Positions 17,864 to 27,385 of a DNA stretch of 64,000 nt are shown piece after piece. The notes beneath the pieces are model-generated. The model was not told where the DNA came from, made no database searches, and worked only from the letters and a program-made list of their open reading frames with translations. Each line of letters opens with the position of its first letter. The stretch's first letter is position 1. The position numbers were made by a program, and so were the translations under genes. The stretch lies in NCBI GenBank assembly GCA_014801785.1, contig JAAVDN010000009.1:1-64000 (forward strand), written 5' to 3'. This DNA is from Bacteroides sp. (GTDB taxonomy: Bacteria > Bacteroidota > Bacteroidia > Bacteroidales > Muribaculaceae).

Positions 17864-19159
17864 TTATGCGGTTTTGGAAATGATTTTTGATATGTTGGAA
17901 TTTACCAGCGATGTTATTCTTTCATAATCCACCGGGGTTTTGTTGTACTTGCCTCGACATTGTAGGATTGTAAAGTTTTCTAAAGACAACTCGATTGTTG
18001 CGATTGACACACCCTCAACCAAAGCGTGAAGTATCAGTACGTTATCTTTGGAGTAGTATTTATTAGTGAATACGCAATGGTGCATATATTGTTCCTCATC
18101 CAAAAATTCTCGCACAGATTGAAGCGGTCTGATGACAATTTCCTGATCAATAAATTCCAGATTCAAGAATTTTGATTTTGCTTTTTGATACTGAGCCTCC
18201 TCTTGTTTGGCATTTTTCTGGTAGCGTTGTTCGATAGTCATCTGTCGTTCACGCTCTCTCCGTCTATCTGCCTCATCCCTCTTAGCTTGCTTTTTAGCAA
18301 TCCAGAAATCATGAGCTTTTCTAAGATTATCTGGGCAAATGAATTTCGGATTTCGCAAATCTTTTCCACAATAATCCAACGCATCAAGTAGATCATACCA
18401 CAATGAAGCGTCCGATATGTGATATTTATGACGGAAAGCTACTTTTGCGGATGGCCAATATTTCTCAAACTCATAATATTTTGCCATTGAGTAAGCTACC
18501 ATATTATATTGACCAAGTTTCCAAGCTGTTTCAGTCTTATTGTCAGTCAAAAGTCTCTTAAACAGAGTGTATGGTGAACATTGATGAAAATCGCCATTAT
18601 ATCCATTGCGTCTGATTTCAGGAATTACGGATGATTGACCAACCACTTTCCAAGGCGCCACTGAATGCCCCACATTCTCATCTCGTATCTCCATAGCGCT
18701 ATCCCAATTCCAGCAATCACTATAATGAGAGAGCCAGTGCCGAGCACGGCCAATTATCGTGAGCTTTCCTTCTGGAGTGAGCCAGCGTTGAAATGCCTCG
18801 CAAATCCAATAAGTCGGCTCGCTCCCTTTTCTTAAATTGGTCTGCATAAAGAACATCCGAACAACTTGAAAGCCCTGACATTTTGTAACCACTGCAAAAT
18901 AGTCTTTCTCACAGAAGTTTTTCTTTCGTGTAGTATCAACATTAAGTTTTGCACCACAATGAGGACAAACTACTCGCTTTGCTTCAGTTCCAGTCCAAGT
19001 ACGACCGCAATCCAAACACTCATACCCTTTCTTGGGACTGTATTTAGCAATGTGCAAACCAACTTTCCTTACAGCCTCCTTGTACTGAAATTTAGTTAGT
19101 GGAGAAAGACCCTGAGATAGTTTCAGAATCTTTCTCTGAAGTTTAGTTCTTGGTTTCAT
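17864..19159 (-). CDS. PcfJ-like protein
   Basis: zinc ribbon YECLDCGRTW...CPHCGAKL and C-terminal MHHCVFTNKYYSKDNVLILHALVEGVSIATIELSLENFTILQCRGKYNK. Confidence 0.8.
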   Translation of the reverse strand: MKPRTKLQRKILKLSQGLSPLTKFQYKEAVRKVGLHIAKYSPKKGYECLDCGRTWTGTEAKRVVCPHCGAKLNVDTTRKKNFCEKDYFAVVTKCQGFQVVRMFFMQTNLRKGSEPTYWICEAFQRWLTPEGKLTIIGRARHWLSHYSDCWNWDSAMEIRDENVGHSVAPWKVVGQSSVIPEIRRNGYNGDFHQCSPYTLFKRLLTDNKTETAWKLGQYNMVAYSMAKYYEFEKYWPSAKVAFRHKYHISDASLWYDLLDALDYCGKDLRNPKFICPDNLRKAHDFWIAKKQAKRDEADRRRERERQMTIEQRYQKNAKQEEAQYQKAKSKFLNLEFIDQEIVIRPLQSVREFLDEEQYMHHCVFTNKYYSKDNVLILHALVEGVSIATIELSLENFTILQCRGKYNKTPVDYERITSLVNSNISKIISKTA

Positions 19160-19177
19160 GTGATGTCGGTGTGATGA

Positions 19178-20143
19178 TTAGAAAATCGGAATATCCAGAG
19201 GCTCCGGAATGTTGGGGTCAACCTCTGCTTTGGGCTTTCGGGGTTTGCGAGTTTTGGGGTTGGGAGTCGATGTTGTAGCCACTACTTCTACCTCTCCGGA
19301 CTTGACAAGTTCTTCACCCTCTTCACCGGCGACTGCTTTAATTTTTGCTTTTGGAGCTTCTACCACAATGTCATCTTCATCGTAGTAGTGTACGGCCAGA
19401 CCAAAAATCTCATCGTCGGAACAGGCTAAACACTTCTCTCCGCTCTTACGTTGTTTTTCAACAACACTGAAAATATAAGTGCAGCACTCTTTGATTGATT
19501 TGTTGGGCTTTGCGTAGGTCTTTGCAAATTCCTGATCTGTTTCTGCTCGCTTGTCGAGATAGTTCTTGATAACCACCTCAAAACTGGTAAAGTTCGGTTC
19601 CATATTATCAAAATAATCAAATTCGTCGTTAAAAATTCGGGTTGGATATATTAGAAAGACTTTGAGTTGATTTACATCTCTGGAAATTCCAAATGCAAAG
19701 TCTTTTGGGTTAATTTGCTTTTCTCGTTCCTGACCTTGCGATAAATAATGGTGGGTATAGGAAAGCATAAAACTATCATCTATTACTTTGATTATATCAA
19801 AAAGATTGAAATATATTTTTCCTTTATGTTTCCACTTTTCAGCAATTTTATCGCCAGGCCGTATGCTTTTGAAATCTCTATATATAGTGAGTGAATGTTG
19901 ATTGCAGAATTGTTCGGTCAAAGCCTTATGAAACTTTGCCAGAATATCGTTTTTATTCTTCAGCAATCTCAGCTCTACACTCGCCATTGTATTAAAAGCC
20001 ACATCAAAATAGGTTAATCCTTGTATTACATAACCCAAGGCTTTACTTTCCATTAACCCCAATATCTCAGTCTTAAATTTTGAAATACTGGTAGTGTCGT
20101 TTGATTCTAATGCGGTTTTTACTTTTTCCCAATCATATCTCAT
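19178..20143 (-). CDS. PcfK-like domain with extra N-terminal region
   Basis: FEVVIKNYLDKRAETDQEFAKTYAKPNKSIKECCTYIFSVVEKQ...DDEIFGLAVHYYDEDDI. Confidence 0.75.
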   Translation of the reverse strand: MRYDWEKVKTALESNDTTSISKFKTEILGLMESKALGYVIQGLTYFDVAFNTMASVELRLLKNKNDILAKFHKALTEQFCNQHSLTIYRDFKSIRPGDKIAEKWKHKGKIYFNLFDIIKVIDDSFMLSYTHHYLSQGQEREKQINPKDFAFGISRDVNQLKVFLIYPTRIFNDEFDYFDNMEPNFTSFEVVIKNYLDKRAETDQEFAKTYAKPNKSIKECCTYIFSVVEKQRKSGEKCLACSDDEIFGLAVHYYDEDDIVVEAPKAKIKAVAGEEGEELVKSGEVEVVATTSTPNPKTRKPRKPKAEVDPNIPEPLDIPIF

Positions 20144-20154
20144 AGTAGGAATGG

Positions 20155-20206
20155 TTAAACCCCTTTATCCCTACCTCGCTTCGCTCCAAGGGATAAAGGG
20201 GTTTAA
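20155..20206. repeat. 17-bp perfect inverted repeat just after the 20210-20920 stop codon
   Basis: TTAAACCCCTTTATCCC (20155-20171) / GGGATAAAGGGGTTTAA (20190-20206). Confidence 0.85.
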
Positions 20207-20209
20207 TGA

Positions 20210-20920
20210 TTAATGAAATGCTGCCACAGCCCGGATGTAGCCGCTGTTCGACATCTTAGCATGCCAGCCGAGGAAGCCAGAGGAGAGGCCCAAGTACCAA
20301 GCGTACGCCGCCGAGACCTCAGTGCTGGTCCAGTACCAAACATCTTTTATGCGGCTACCGCCGCATAGTTCGATGGCGGCATTGATTGACCGCTTATTGA
20401 GATAGATGAGGTAGAGTTCAGCGACTGACGGAATCCACTCGTCATCCTTCAGTTCTATGCCGGTTCCGATAGACTTGATGTGCTCAATGTTGACCTTACC
20501 ATTCCAGTCAGCAACTGCATCCTCACATTCTGAAATGTAGCCGGCATAATTGGTTTTGTCTTTCTGATTGATAAGGGGCCGCTCCGGGTAGTCCTCCAGA
20601 TTAACTGCGAGAGCATGGCTGCCCATCACTACGCCGATACGCTGGACGGTCTTTGTTGGAGCGTTGCGCTTCTGATAGTCAAACATTTCCGATGTGCCGT
20701 CCTCATAGAGATAATACACTCCATCAGTGGTGAGAACTTCACCAGGAATGTGGACGGGCTGGACGGTTACATTGACTTCCTCGCTTTCTTTGACGGGAGA
20801 TTTGATGAAGTCATACACTGTCTGTGCTTCTTCACCAAAGTCATTGTAGAGAGCGAGTTTCAGCTTCTCATCTGTCGGGAGAGAATCATAGATTGCTTTT
20901 GCGATTTCGTCTGAGATCAT
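20210..20920 (-). CDS. protein with DUF1566/C-type lectin-like C-terminus resembling a DGR variable protein
   Basis: C-terminus DVWYWTSTEVSAAYAWYLGLSSGFLGWHAKMSNSGYIRAVAAFH; many NNC codons at candidate variable positions. Confidence 0.75.
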   Translation of the reverse strand: MISDEIAKAIYDSLPTDEKLKLALYNDFGEEAQTVYDFIKSPVKESEEVNVTVQPVHIPGEVLTTDGVYYLYEDGTSEMFDYQKRNAPTKTVQRIGVVMGSHALAVNLEDYPERPLINQKDKTNYAGYISECEDAVADWNGKVNIEHIKSIGTGIELKDDEWIPSVAELYLIYLNKRSINAAIELCGGSRIKDVWYWTSTEVSAAYAWYLGLSSGFLGWHAKMSNSGYIRAVAAFH

Positions 20921-20943
20921 ATTGTTATGTTTTTTGTGATGTA

Positions 20944-21111
20944 TTATTTACCTTTGCTGAGACACACAGCCAACTTGTCGAGATCGTTGGTGCCGAAGTG
21001 ATTTTTCAGTTCCGCAACCACAGAAGGTTTCTGGTGTTGAAGTAATTGCTTGATAGTAGAGGGGTTGCCGCCTCGATATAATTCAAGGCAGTTCATCGCT
21101 TGTGAAGTCAT
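20944..21111 (-). CDS. small hypothetical protein
   Basis: hand translation MTSQAMNCLELYRGGNPSTIKQLLQHQKPSVVAELKNHFGTNDLDKLAVCLSKGK. Confidence 0.55.
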   Translation of the reverse strand: MTSQAMNCLELYRGGNPSTIKQLLQHQKPSVVAELKNHFGTNDLDKLAVCLSKGK

Positions 21112-21192
21112 ATTTTAGAAGTTAATTTGGTTTTATCTGAATAGTCTCGTGATGTTGAAAAATTAGAATGGAAACGAGATTTTTAATAGTTT

Positions 21193-21576
21193 TTAAGACT
21201 CCGAAGCCGTTATTGTTACGTCTTGAACGGTATCAGTTTCAGGAATCTGGTCAATTATGTATTCAAGATGACCATGAGCAAAGCCATCAAGTTCAAGTTC
21301 GTCAGTCCAACCCTCCTTGGGCCATCCATAAATATTTAGATACTGGTCATCTTCAAGTTCTACACGAGAGATATAGAAATCCTCGTAGGTATCCATGCCA
21401 TGAGTGCTTGCCATAATGATGGGAGCGTTATTGCGCTCTTCCTCATCATAATCACCATCCTCATCGAAGTGAACGAAAATGTATTCTCCACCATGAGCGC
21501 GGACGGCAGCTTTCAGTTCCTCCTTTGCTTGTGCATCAAGTTTCTTGTGGAGGCTATAAAAATCGGTATGTTTCAT
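21193..21576 (-). CDS. hypothetical protein
   Basis: ORF track. Confidence 0.6.
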   Translation of the reverse strand: MKHTDFYSLHKKLDAQAKEELKAAVRAHGGEYIFVHFDEDGDYDEEERNNAPIIMASTHGMDTYEDFYISRVELEDDQYLNIYGWPKEGWTDELELDGFAHGHLEYIIDQIPETDTVQDVTITASES

Positions 21577-22070
21577 TTCTGGAAATCTTTAATTGTTAAC
21601 CGTTTGAATTGAGTATCGGCCGGTACGCATTGCCAGTGCAAATCGTTTGGACTATAATCACAATACACGAAAAGAAAATGCTCAAGCAACTCTTCCTTAT
21701 CGTCTGGAATTTCATGGAAGTAGTCGTAATGACCATTATCAATCAGCCATTGTGGAAACTCTTTTAGGAGCCACCCATATTTGACTTTGATAATGCCTAC
21801 TTCCGGAGAAATAGTGTCAGCGTTGATGATTGCAATATGTATTTCGGCTTCTAACATTTTCTGAAAATGCTCTCCCCATTCAGTCATCACACGTTGATTG
21901 ATTGGGCACTGAATGGGGGAATATGGATGAAATTCGAGATCAACAGTTTCCTGAAATGCCTGGTCAATCGCTTCTGCGGCAGAAACTCCAGACTTTATGT
22001 AATGCTCATAACGCTCTTTATGAAATTTATCATAAGTCCAGAGCCATTCTCTATCAGATATCTGCATCAT
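21573..22070 (-). CDS. hypothetical protein
   Basis: ORF track. Confidence 0.6.
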   Translation of the reverse strand: MMQISDREWLWTYDKFHKERYEHYIKSGVSAAEAIDQAFQETVDLEFHPYSPIQCPINQRVMTEWGEHFQKMLEAEIHIAIINADTISPEVGIIKVKYGWLLKEFPQWLIDNGHYDYFHEIPDDKEELLEHFLFVYCDYSPNDLHWQCVPADTQFKRLTIKDFQK

Positions 22071-22669
22071 TGTTTCTCAGTTTTAGGAGTTTCGCCCATC
22101 AAGTCCACTGCAAGACCATTTGGGCATAGATTATCGAACCAGTGCCATATCTCAAACCGGGAGGTGCCAGCATCCCAGAAATAGAATGGCTTTTCTATCT
22201 CATCATCATTGTTAATGGAGATATCACTGAAGGCGCCCCACATTTTCCGAAGTTCCCATAAGTAAGGATGTTGTTCGATACTGGCTTTTATTTTAGCAAG
22301 TATGTAAGGACTGCGTGGTGCATCGGGATCGAAAAAACCACCCTCTTCGGGGAAAGTGCAAAGACGTTTATCGTTTTCTGCCTCAAAATATCTTGTCAAC
22401 CACCAAGGCTCCATATCAAATCTGGATTCTTGATATTCCAAGACAACCATAAATTGACGGATAGGACAGTCAGCATCCTCCATACGGTAATAGTGACCAC
22501 CAGGACCATCACAGTCTCTACTATAATGACCGGGAATCTTACAGTCAACAATCCATTCGCCCCATTGATTCTGGCGTACAGCAATCCCTTTGCCACCCCA
22601 GGGAAAACCGCTAAGAGTGCCATTCATTTGCTTTTCAACCAGCTCTTTTGTAATTTCTTTTGTAACCAT
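22067..22669 (-). CDS. hypothetical protein
   Basis: ORF track. Confidence 0.6.
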   Translation of the reverse strand: MVTKEITKELVEKQMNGTLSGFPWGGKGIAVRQNQWGEWIVDCKIPGHYSRDCDGPGGHYYRMEDADCPIRQFMVVLEYQESRFDMEPWWLTRYFEAENDKRLCTFPEEGGFFDPDAPRSPYILAKIKASIEQHPYLWELRKMWGAFSDISINNDDEIEKPFYFWDAGTSRFEIWHWFDNLCPNGLAVDLMGETPKTEKQ

Positions 22670-22674
22670 AGCAT

Positions 22675-22971
22675 TTATTTTATTCCAAAGAATTGATAAG
22701 CAGCCATTCTAACCTTCACCTCATCATCAAAGGTGGCACAACCACACTGGTCATAGATGCATTGCTCGCCAAACACATGATATAATCTACCGAAAGTATA
22801 GTAGGGATCGCCTTTATAGTCTGTTCGTTCTTGAACTGAAACAGCAACCAATTCATGTGAATAAGATTCTCTGATGAAAATGAGGAGAAATATTTTATTA
22901 GCTTTTGCATAAGCTCGCATAGCCTTTTGTTTGAATATTTCCAATTCCTCTTTTGATTGTTTTATGCCCAT
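22675..22971 (-). CDS. hypothetical protein
   Basis: ORF track. Confidence 0.55.
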   Translation of the reverse strand: MGIKQSKEELEIFKQKAMRAYAKANKIFLLIFIRESYSHELVAVSVQERTDYKGDPYYTFGRLYHVFGEQCIYDQCGCATFDDEVKVRMAAYQFFGIK

Positions 22972-23213
22972 TTGAGTTTTGCTTTTTGACGCACTTGAAG
23001 GTCTTTATAACCAATGCTTTTTAACTCATTAAAAAGAGGGAGATACTGGGGTTCTGTAGCCGGTTTTGTCTGCTGAATCACACCATGATAATCTGCATCT
23101 CCATCTTGACCGATGTGCATATAAGACATCGTACCACCTGTTCGCTTATCGCTCTCTTCAGGGAAGAGGGCAATAACTTAACCGTCAGGATAAATTCTAA
23201 AAACTACTTTCAC
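22962..23213 (-). pseudogene. hypothetical protein interrupted by in-frame TAA
   Basis: GTG start: VKVVFRIYPDG*VIALFPEESDKRTGGTMSYMHIGQDGDADYHGVIQQTKPATEPQYLPLFNELKSIGYKDLQVRQKAKLKWA; TAA at 23178-23180. Confidence 0.65.
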
Positions 23214-23737
23214 GACGCTATTGGAGTTAAGGCTTCCACTATTTTTTCACGATTTTGACGTAATTCATCCAGTTCCTTTTTGATTTTTTCAGCACGCTCT
23301 AAAACTTTATCACAATCGGTATAAGAAGTATCAGGAATATGGTTGGCATAAGCATGTATTAAATCTGCCCTAGCCTTAGAATATTCTCCATCCTTCTCCT
23401 TAATTTTTGCATCTAAATATTCCATCGCATGATTAAGAATAAAGAAACAAACCTGTGGAATTAACTCTTGCTCTATTTGCTCGACACTAAGAGAACCGTC
23501 TTCAGGATATATGACATACCCACGATCTTCAAGAAACCAGCCATAACCAAATTTCTTTTCACATTCAGAAATGAAATCTACATCACATTCCAAGATATAC
23601 CATATTTGTCCGGCAGTTCTCCATTTGTCATAAAACTTACTACCAACATACCAGCCATTGTAATAAATTTCTGTAATGTCAGCGAAGTGCATATTGCGAT
23701 ACTCACAGAAACGATCTGTTTTTCTATACTCAATCAT
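23210..23737 (-). CDS. hypothetical protein
   Basis: ORF track. Confidence 0.6.
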   Translation of the reverse strand: MIEYRKTDRFCEYRNMHFADITEIYYNGWYVGSKFYDKWRTAGQIWYILECDVDFISECEKKFGYGWFLEDRGYVIYPEDGSLSVEQIEQELIPQVCFFILNHAMEYLDAKIKEKDGEYSKARADLIHAYANHIPDTSYTDCDKVLERAEKIKKELDELRQNREKIVEALTPIAS

Positions 23738-23748
23738 GGTTTTATTTT

Positions 23749-24093
23749 TTAAGACGCATCTTTTTTATGGTCATTATGCCAATCTATCTCATCTTCAGTC
23801 GCCTCTCTATAAAGCAAGAAGCAACCACCGATTGAAGAGTTGTAAAGAAGAGTGTAAACGCCATTTTCATCGGAATAAGATGTATCACCCATTTTGGCAA
23901 TCATCGGTATCTCCTCCGTCAGCTCGTTTTCTTCATCATCCCAGTCACTGAGATAGTCGATGACTGGCTGGGAATTGCCTTCACAATACCCAGCCCTAAG
24001 ACCACTAAATACCGCTTCTATTCGATTGTAGTCCTCATCAGCGTCTTGAACGAACCTAATCTTGGAATAAATTTTCTTTTCCATAACGCTCAT
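23749..24093 (-). CDS. hypothetical protein
   Basis: ORF track. Confidence 0.55.
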   Translation of the reverse strand: MSVMEKKIYSKIRFVQDADEDYNRIEAVFSGLRAGYCEGNSQPVIDYLSDWDDEENELTEEIPMIAKMGDTSYSDENGVYTLLYNSSIGGCFLLYREATEDEIDWHNDHKKDAS

Positions 24094-24551
24094 TTTTTCT
24101 CACCACATTCACGTTTTGCATTGGGATTGGTGGTGTACCAGTCCACATAATCCCAGCCGGTACCGAAATGAGTGACACAAAGAATGAAACAGTCAAGTAA
24201 GTCGCTGTAAGTGAAGAGTAAGCCGAAAGTCTTAGTAAGATATTCCACATCCCATTTGGAGCAGTCAGTGATGTACCACTGGAATATTTCGACAGGGTTC
24301 TCACATTCGCCACATTCCGAACAAACCATATTGGGCCCAGACTGCTCCATTTCTCCGCCACATTCCGGACACTTGGGCTTAATCTCTTCACTTTCTTCAT
24401 CGTATTCAGGTTCATAGTCCAAATCGACGATAGGCTCAAAATTATCCCAGACGGAATCATCTATCTCAGGAATATTGTTACAAAGAACCAGTGCATTGTT
24501 GCACCATTTCACAGCCACTGCGTAGTTGGTGTGATACAACTCTTGTTTCAT
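24090..24551 (-). CDS. zinc-ribbon hypothetical protein
   Basis: CPECGGEMEQSGPNMVCSECGE. Confidence 0.65.
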   Translation of the reverse strand: MKQELYHTNYAVAVKWCNNALVLCNNIPEIDDSVWDNFEPIVDLDYEPEYDEESEEIKPKCPECGGEMEQSGPNMVCSECGECENPVEIFQWYITDCSKWDVEYLTKTFGLLFTYSDLLDCFILCVTHFGTGWDYVDWYTTNPNAKRECGEKK

Positions 24552-25150
24552 TGCTGTTCTGATTTTTTATGTTTGCACATCATTTCTTTTCGGAACTGCT
24601 CTTTTGTAGGGAAATTCTCTAAATTTTCGTGACCATTGTCATCCTCAAAGAGCGCTTCCATAAGGTCGGCAGCCTCAACTGTGAGAAGGTGATTGTAAAT
24701 ACGTTCACCTATCCAATCTGGATAATCAAAGACATCTTCTGCCTCTTCTTTTTCTTCATCAGTCAAGGCGAAATCCATATAATCACCGGAGAAACAGTTT
24801 TCATATAGACTGACCATTCCGTCAGTTCCCTCCCTTTCTTTGATACCTTGAAGGAAGTTGACAAACCATTCTTCGATAAATTCCTCCAAGTCATCATCAT
24901 TGAGATAATTGGGGTCATGCTGAAGATCGAAATCCTCTTCGTTCTTGTAGCCGAGGTGCTGGGCGAGAGTATCGAAATCGAACCAAAACACATCATTAAT
25001 GGCTGTATCAGTCCAACCATCGACAGGCTCGATCTCTTCCAGAAATTCCTCAATGCTGTCAAGTTCGGAGGCGGAACAATTATCAGCACGGTCTTTGCCT
25101 CCACTCCAAAATTTGAAGTTTTGGAGACTATCTTCTACTATATATTTCAT
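24548..25150 (-). CDS. acidic hypothetical protein
   Basis: ORF track. Confidence 0.6.
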   Translation of the reverse strand: MKYIVEDSLQNFKFWSGGKDRADNCSASELDSIEEFLEEIEPVDGWTDTAINDVFWFDFDTLAQHLGYKNEEDFDLQHDPNYLNDDDLEEFIEEWFVNFLQGIKEREGTDGMVSLYENCFSGDYMDFALTDEEKEEAEDVFDYPDWIGERIYNHLLTVEAADLMEALFEDDNGHENLENFPTKEQFRKEMMCKHKKSEQQ

Positions 25151-25165
25151 ATCTTAGTCGGTTTT

Positions 25166-25456
25166 TTATGTTTGTGATTCATCATATCCATACATTTTAC
25201 CTTTCGAGAATTTACGCTGGAAATAATAATGCGCTTCTTTGTGCTTAGGGGAATTACGGATAACGATATGGTCGCCATATTGGGAAACTTCCACTTCCAT
25301 ATTGGCAGGTAGCTTGGTACATTCAGGCCCCCAAGCTCCGTCATACCATATTTCATTTTTCTCAGTGTCTATGGTTGCACAGCCAAGATTGCACGGATCA
25401 CAATTAAGCTCCTCTGCAATAGCAAAAGCTAAAAATTGAGTGATTCCTAATCGCAT
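25166..25456 (-). CDS. hypothetical protein
   Basis: ORF track. Confidence 0.55.
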   Translation of the reverse strand: MRLGITQFLAFAIAEELNCDPCNLGCATIDTEKNEIWYDGAWGPECTKLPANMEVEVSQYGDHIVIRNSPKHKEAHYYFQRKFSKGKMYGYDESQT

Positions 25457-25458
25457 AA

Positions 25459-25746
25459 CTAATAGAGTGTTGCAAAGTAGAACTTATTGTTAATACAGAA
25501 CAACCATTGTGGTTCGCACCCTTCTTTTGATACCATGATACGTTTCATACCATTTACATCATGCCAAGTGTCAAGTGGATGACTGTCTAAAATCAGCTCC
25601 CATCCAGGATAATTATGGTCTGACACTATCAAGAAGGGCTGGTTGTTATGATAGAAAATCTCTCCACACAAATGCGGAGCGCCATTATCGGCTATCCATT
25701 GCATTACTGCAACAGTACCTCTTTCTTTAAGATTTACGTTTGCCAC
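25459..25746 (-). CDS. hypothetical protein
   Basis: ORF track. Confidence 0.55.
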   Translation of the reverse strand: MANVNLKERGTVAVMQWIADNGAPHLCGEIFYHNNQPFLIVSDHNYPGWELILDSHPLDTWHDVNGMKRIMVSKEGCEPQWLFCINNKFYFATLY

Positions 25747-25764
25747 TTTATGTTAAGTTATAAG

Positions 25765-26241
25765 TTAGATTTCCATTTGGCGAATTTGTAGGATATGATG
25801 ATAATATCCATCATAATACTTGCCGATACCTTCATCTTCGTTGACTTTTGGGTAACAGATCTCATGATCCAAATCCTTGTAATCCCATTCTTTTATGGAC
25901 TGTAAGGCTTCATCCCATGTGGGAAAAGCGCCGATTATGTCATCTGTTCCTGAGGGTCCTTCATATTCATCGTAAGTATGATGCTGGATATAGAAAACCC
26001 GGGGTGGAATAGCGTGACTAACATTCAGTGGTTCGCCAACATATTTAATTTTGTCGGGCGATACAATAGACCATTGTACGTTGTGGATGCTAAAACCAAG
26101 CTCTTCGCTCAGAACATCGGCCAGATACCACGCTTCATCACCCTCATACTGATGGATGATTATGTCGGCACGTTCAGTGGTTATCTCTACGAATATCGTC
26201 TGTTCGCCATTCAGGATAGCGAAATACTTATTATTTGCCAT
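25765..26241 (-). CDS. hypothetical protein
   Basis: ORF track. Confidence 0.6.
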   Translation of the reverse strand: MANNKYFAILNGEQTIFVEITTERADIIIHQYEGDEAWYLADVLSEELGFSIHNVQWSIVSPDKIKYVGEPLNVSHAIPPRVFYIQHHTYDEYEGPSGTDDIIGAFPTWDEALQSIKEWDYKDLDHEICYPKVNEDEGIGKYYDGYYHHILQIRQMEI

Positions 26242-26519
26242 TATACTTCTTTGAAAAAGATTGGATATTTACCCAGTTCGGAGCAGCAGTTATAATTGGT
26301 GAAACTGAGAACATCACTCTCAAACGAATCGCCCCACCATACGGCATGTTCCTTATCAATGGGATATGGTGTAACCCACACACCGTCCACACTGCAAAGG
26401 CAGGGAAGCAGATAAACTGTTTTCCCAGCCTCATACAGTTTGCGAGCCTGAGTCTTGTTGATTTGCTTGATTTTCTTTTTCAAGCTGTTTGAGTATATCG
26501 GATTTGGGTATCGTAACAT
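26241..26519 (-). CDS. hypothetical protein
   Basis: ORF track. Confidence 0.55.
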   Translation of the reverse strand: MLRYPNPIYSNSLKKKIKQINKTQARKLYEAGKTVYLLPCLCSVDGVWVTPYPIDKEHAVWWGDSFESDVLSFTNYNCCSELGKYPIFFKEV

Positions 26520-27374
26520 TTATGCAGCCGTTTCTTTAAGTCCGTGTTCAGAAATTACTTCATCTATAAGCTCTTCGGTATCCATATAGTAACCCCAACA
26601 AGAGTCGATTTCTTCCCATTCAAATGTCTCAACTTCTCGTCCATCGGAGTAAACTTTCGTATATGACTCTTTCTTTTCCAAAACATAGCCTTTGACATCG
26701 CCCCACGCCCATTTGCCAATGCAATCGACCTCACCGTCGATAACGGTACGAGCTTGCTCTTGCCAAGTCTTATAATAATTAGGACTAAAACCGCAGCGCT
26801 TATCAAACATCTCTTTTGTCATATATGAGAAACCTCTCATATGATCATCCTGAGAATAGCCACAAGAACTCCATTCTTTTATCACAAAGTCCTTTGCACA
26901 CTCTTCGACAAGAGTCATTAAGTCCTCCTCATCCAGAGGCTCCAATAACTCCATTCGGTAATCATCACTTTTCAGAGCAGAAGGCTCAATTTCTATTTGA
27001 TTGACCCATTCTCCTTTATAAAAACCAGAGTTACATTTTGCTTGAAGTTCCCATTGACGCTCTGACCGATTATAAACAAGTCGTACATCGTTCACCTTAC
27101 CAGCTTTGATATACTTTACAATCGCTTTCTGTGTCACCACCTCAGCTACAACACGCTGGAGTATTTCGGTAGCGGAGTATTCACGAGGATTGGAAACATG
27201 CTCTTTCCAATCACAATTTTGACTTAGCCAATAACGTCCGCGTTCCAAATGTTCAAAAATATGAATTGCACCCATATCCCAATCTGTTACAGGACAAGAC
27301 GGACATTCGTCATAATATATCTTGATACGATAGTCACCAATCTCTTTGGTTTCTATTAATAAATTATCACTCAT
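26520..27374 (-). CDS. hypothetical protein
   Basis: ORF track; start moved to MSDNLLIETKEIGDYR. Confidence 0.6.
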   Translation of the reverse strand: MSDNLLIETKEIGDYRIKIYYDECPSCPVTDWDMGAIHIFEHLERGRYWLSQNCDWKEHVSNPREYSATEILQRVVAEVVTQKAIVKYIKAGKVNDVRLVYNRSERQWELQAKCNSGFYKGEWVNQIEIEPSALKSDDYRMELLEPLDEEDLMTLVEECAKDFVIKEWSSCGYSQDDHMRGFSYMTKEMFDKRCGFSPNYYKTWQEQARTVIDGEVDCIGKWAWGDVKGYVLEKKESYTKVYSDGREVETFEWEEIDSCWGYYMDTEELIDEVISEHGLKETAA

Positions 27375-27385
27375 AGTAGTAATGT

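Noticed and set aside
23178-23180. stop-codon reassignment in this phage
   Set aside because: Only one gene shows an internal stop, and TAA, TAG and TGA all terminate other intact genes.
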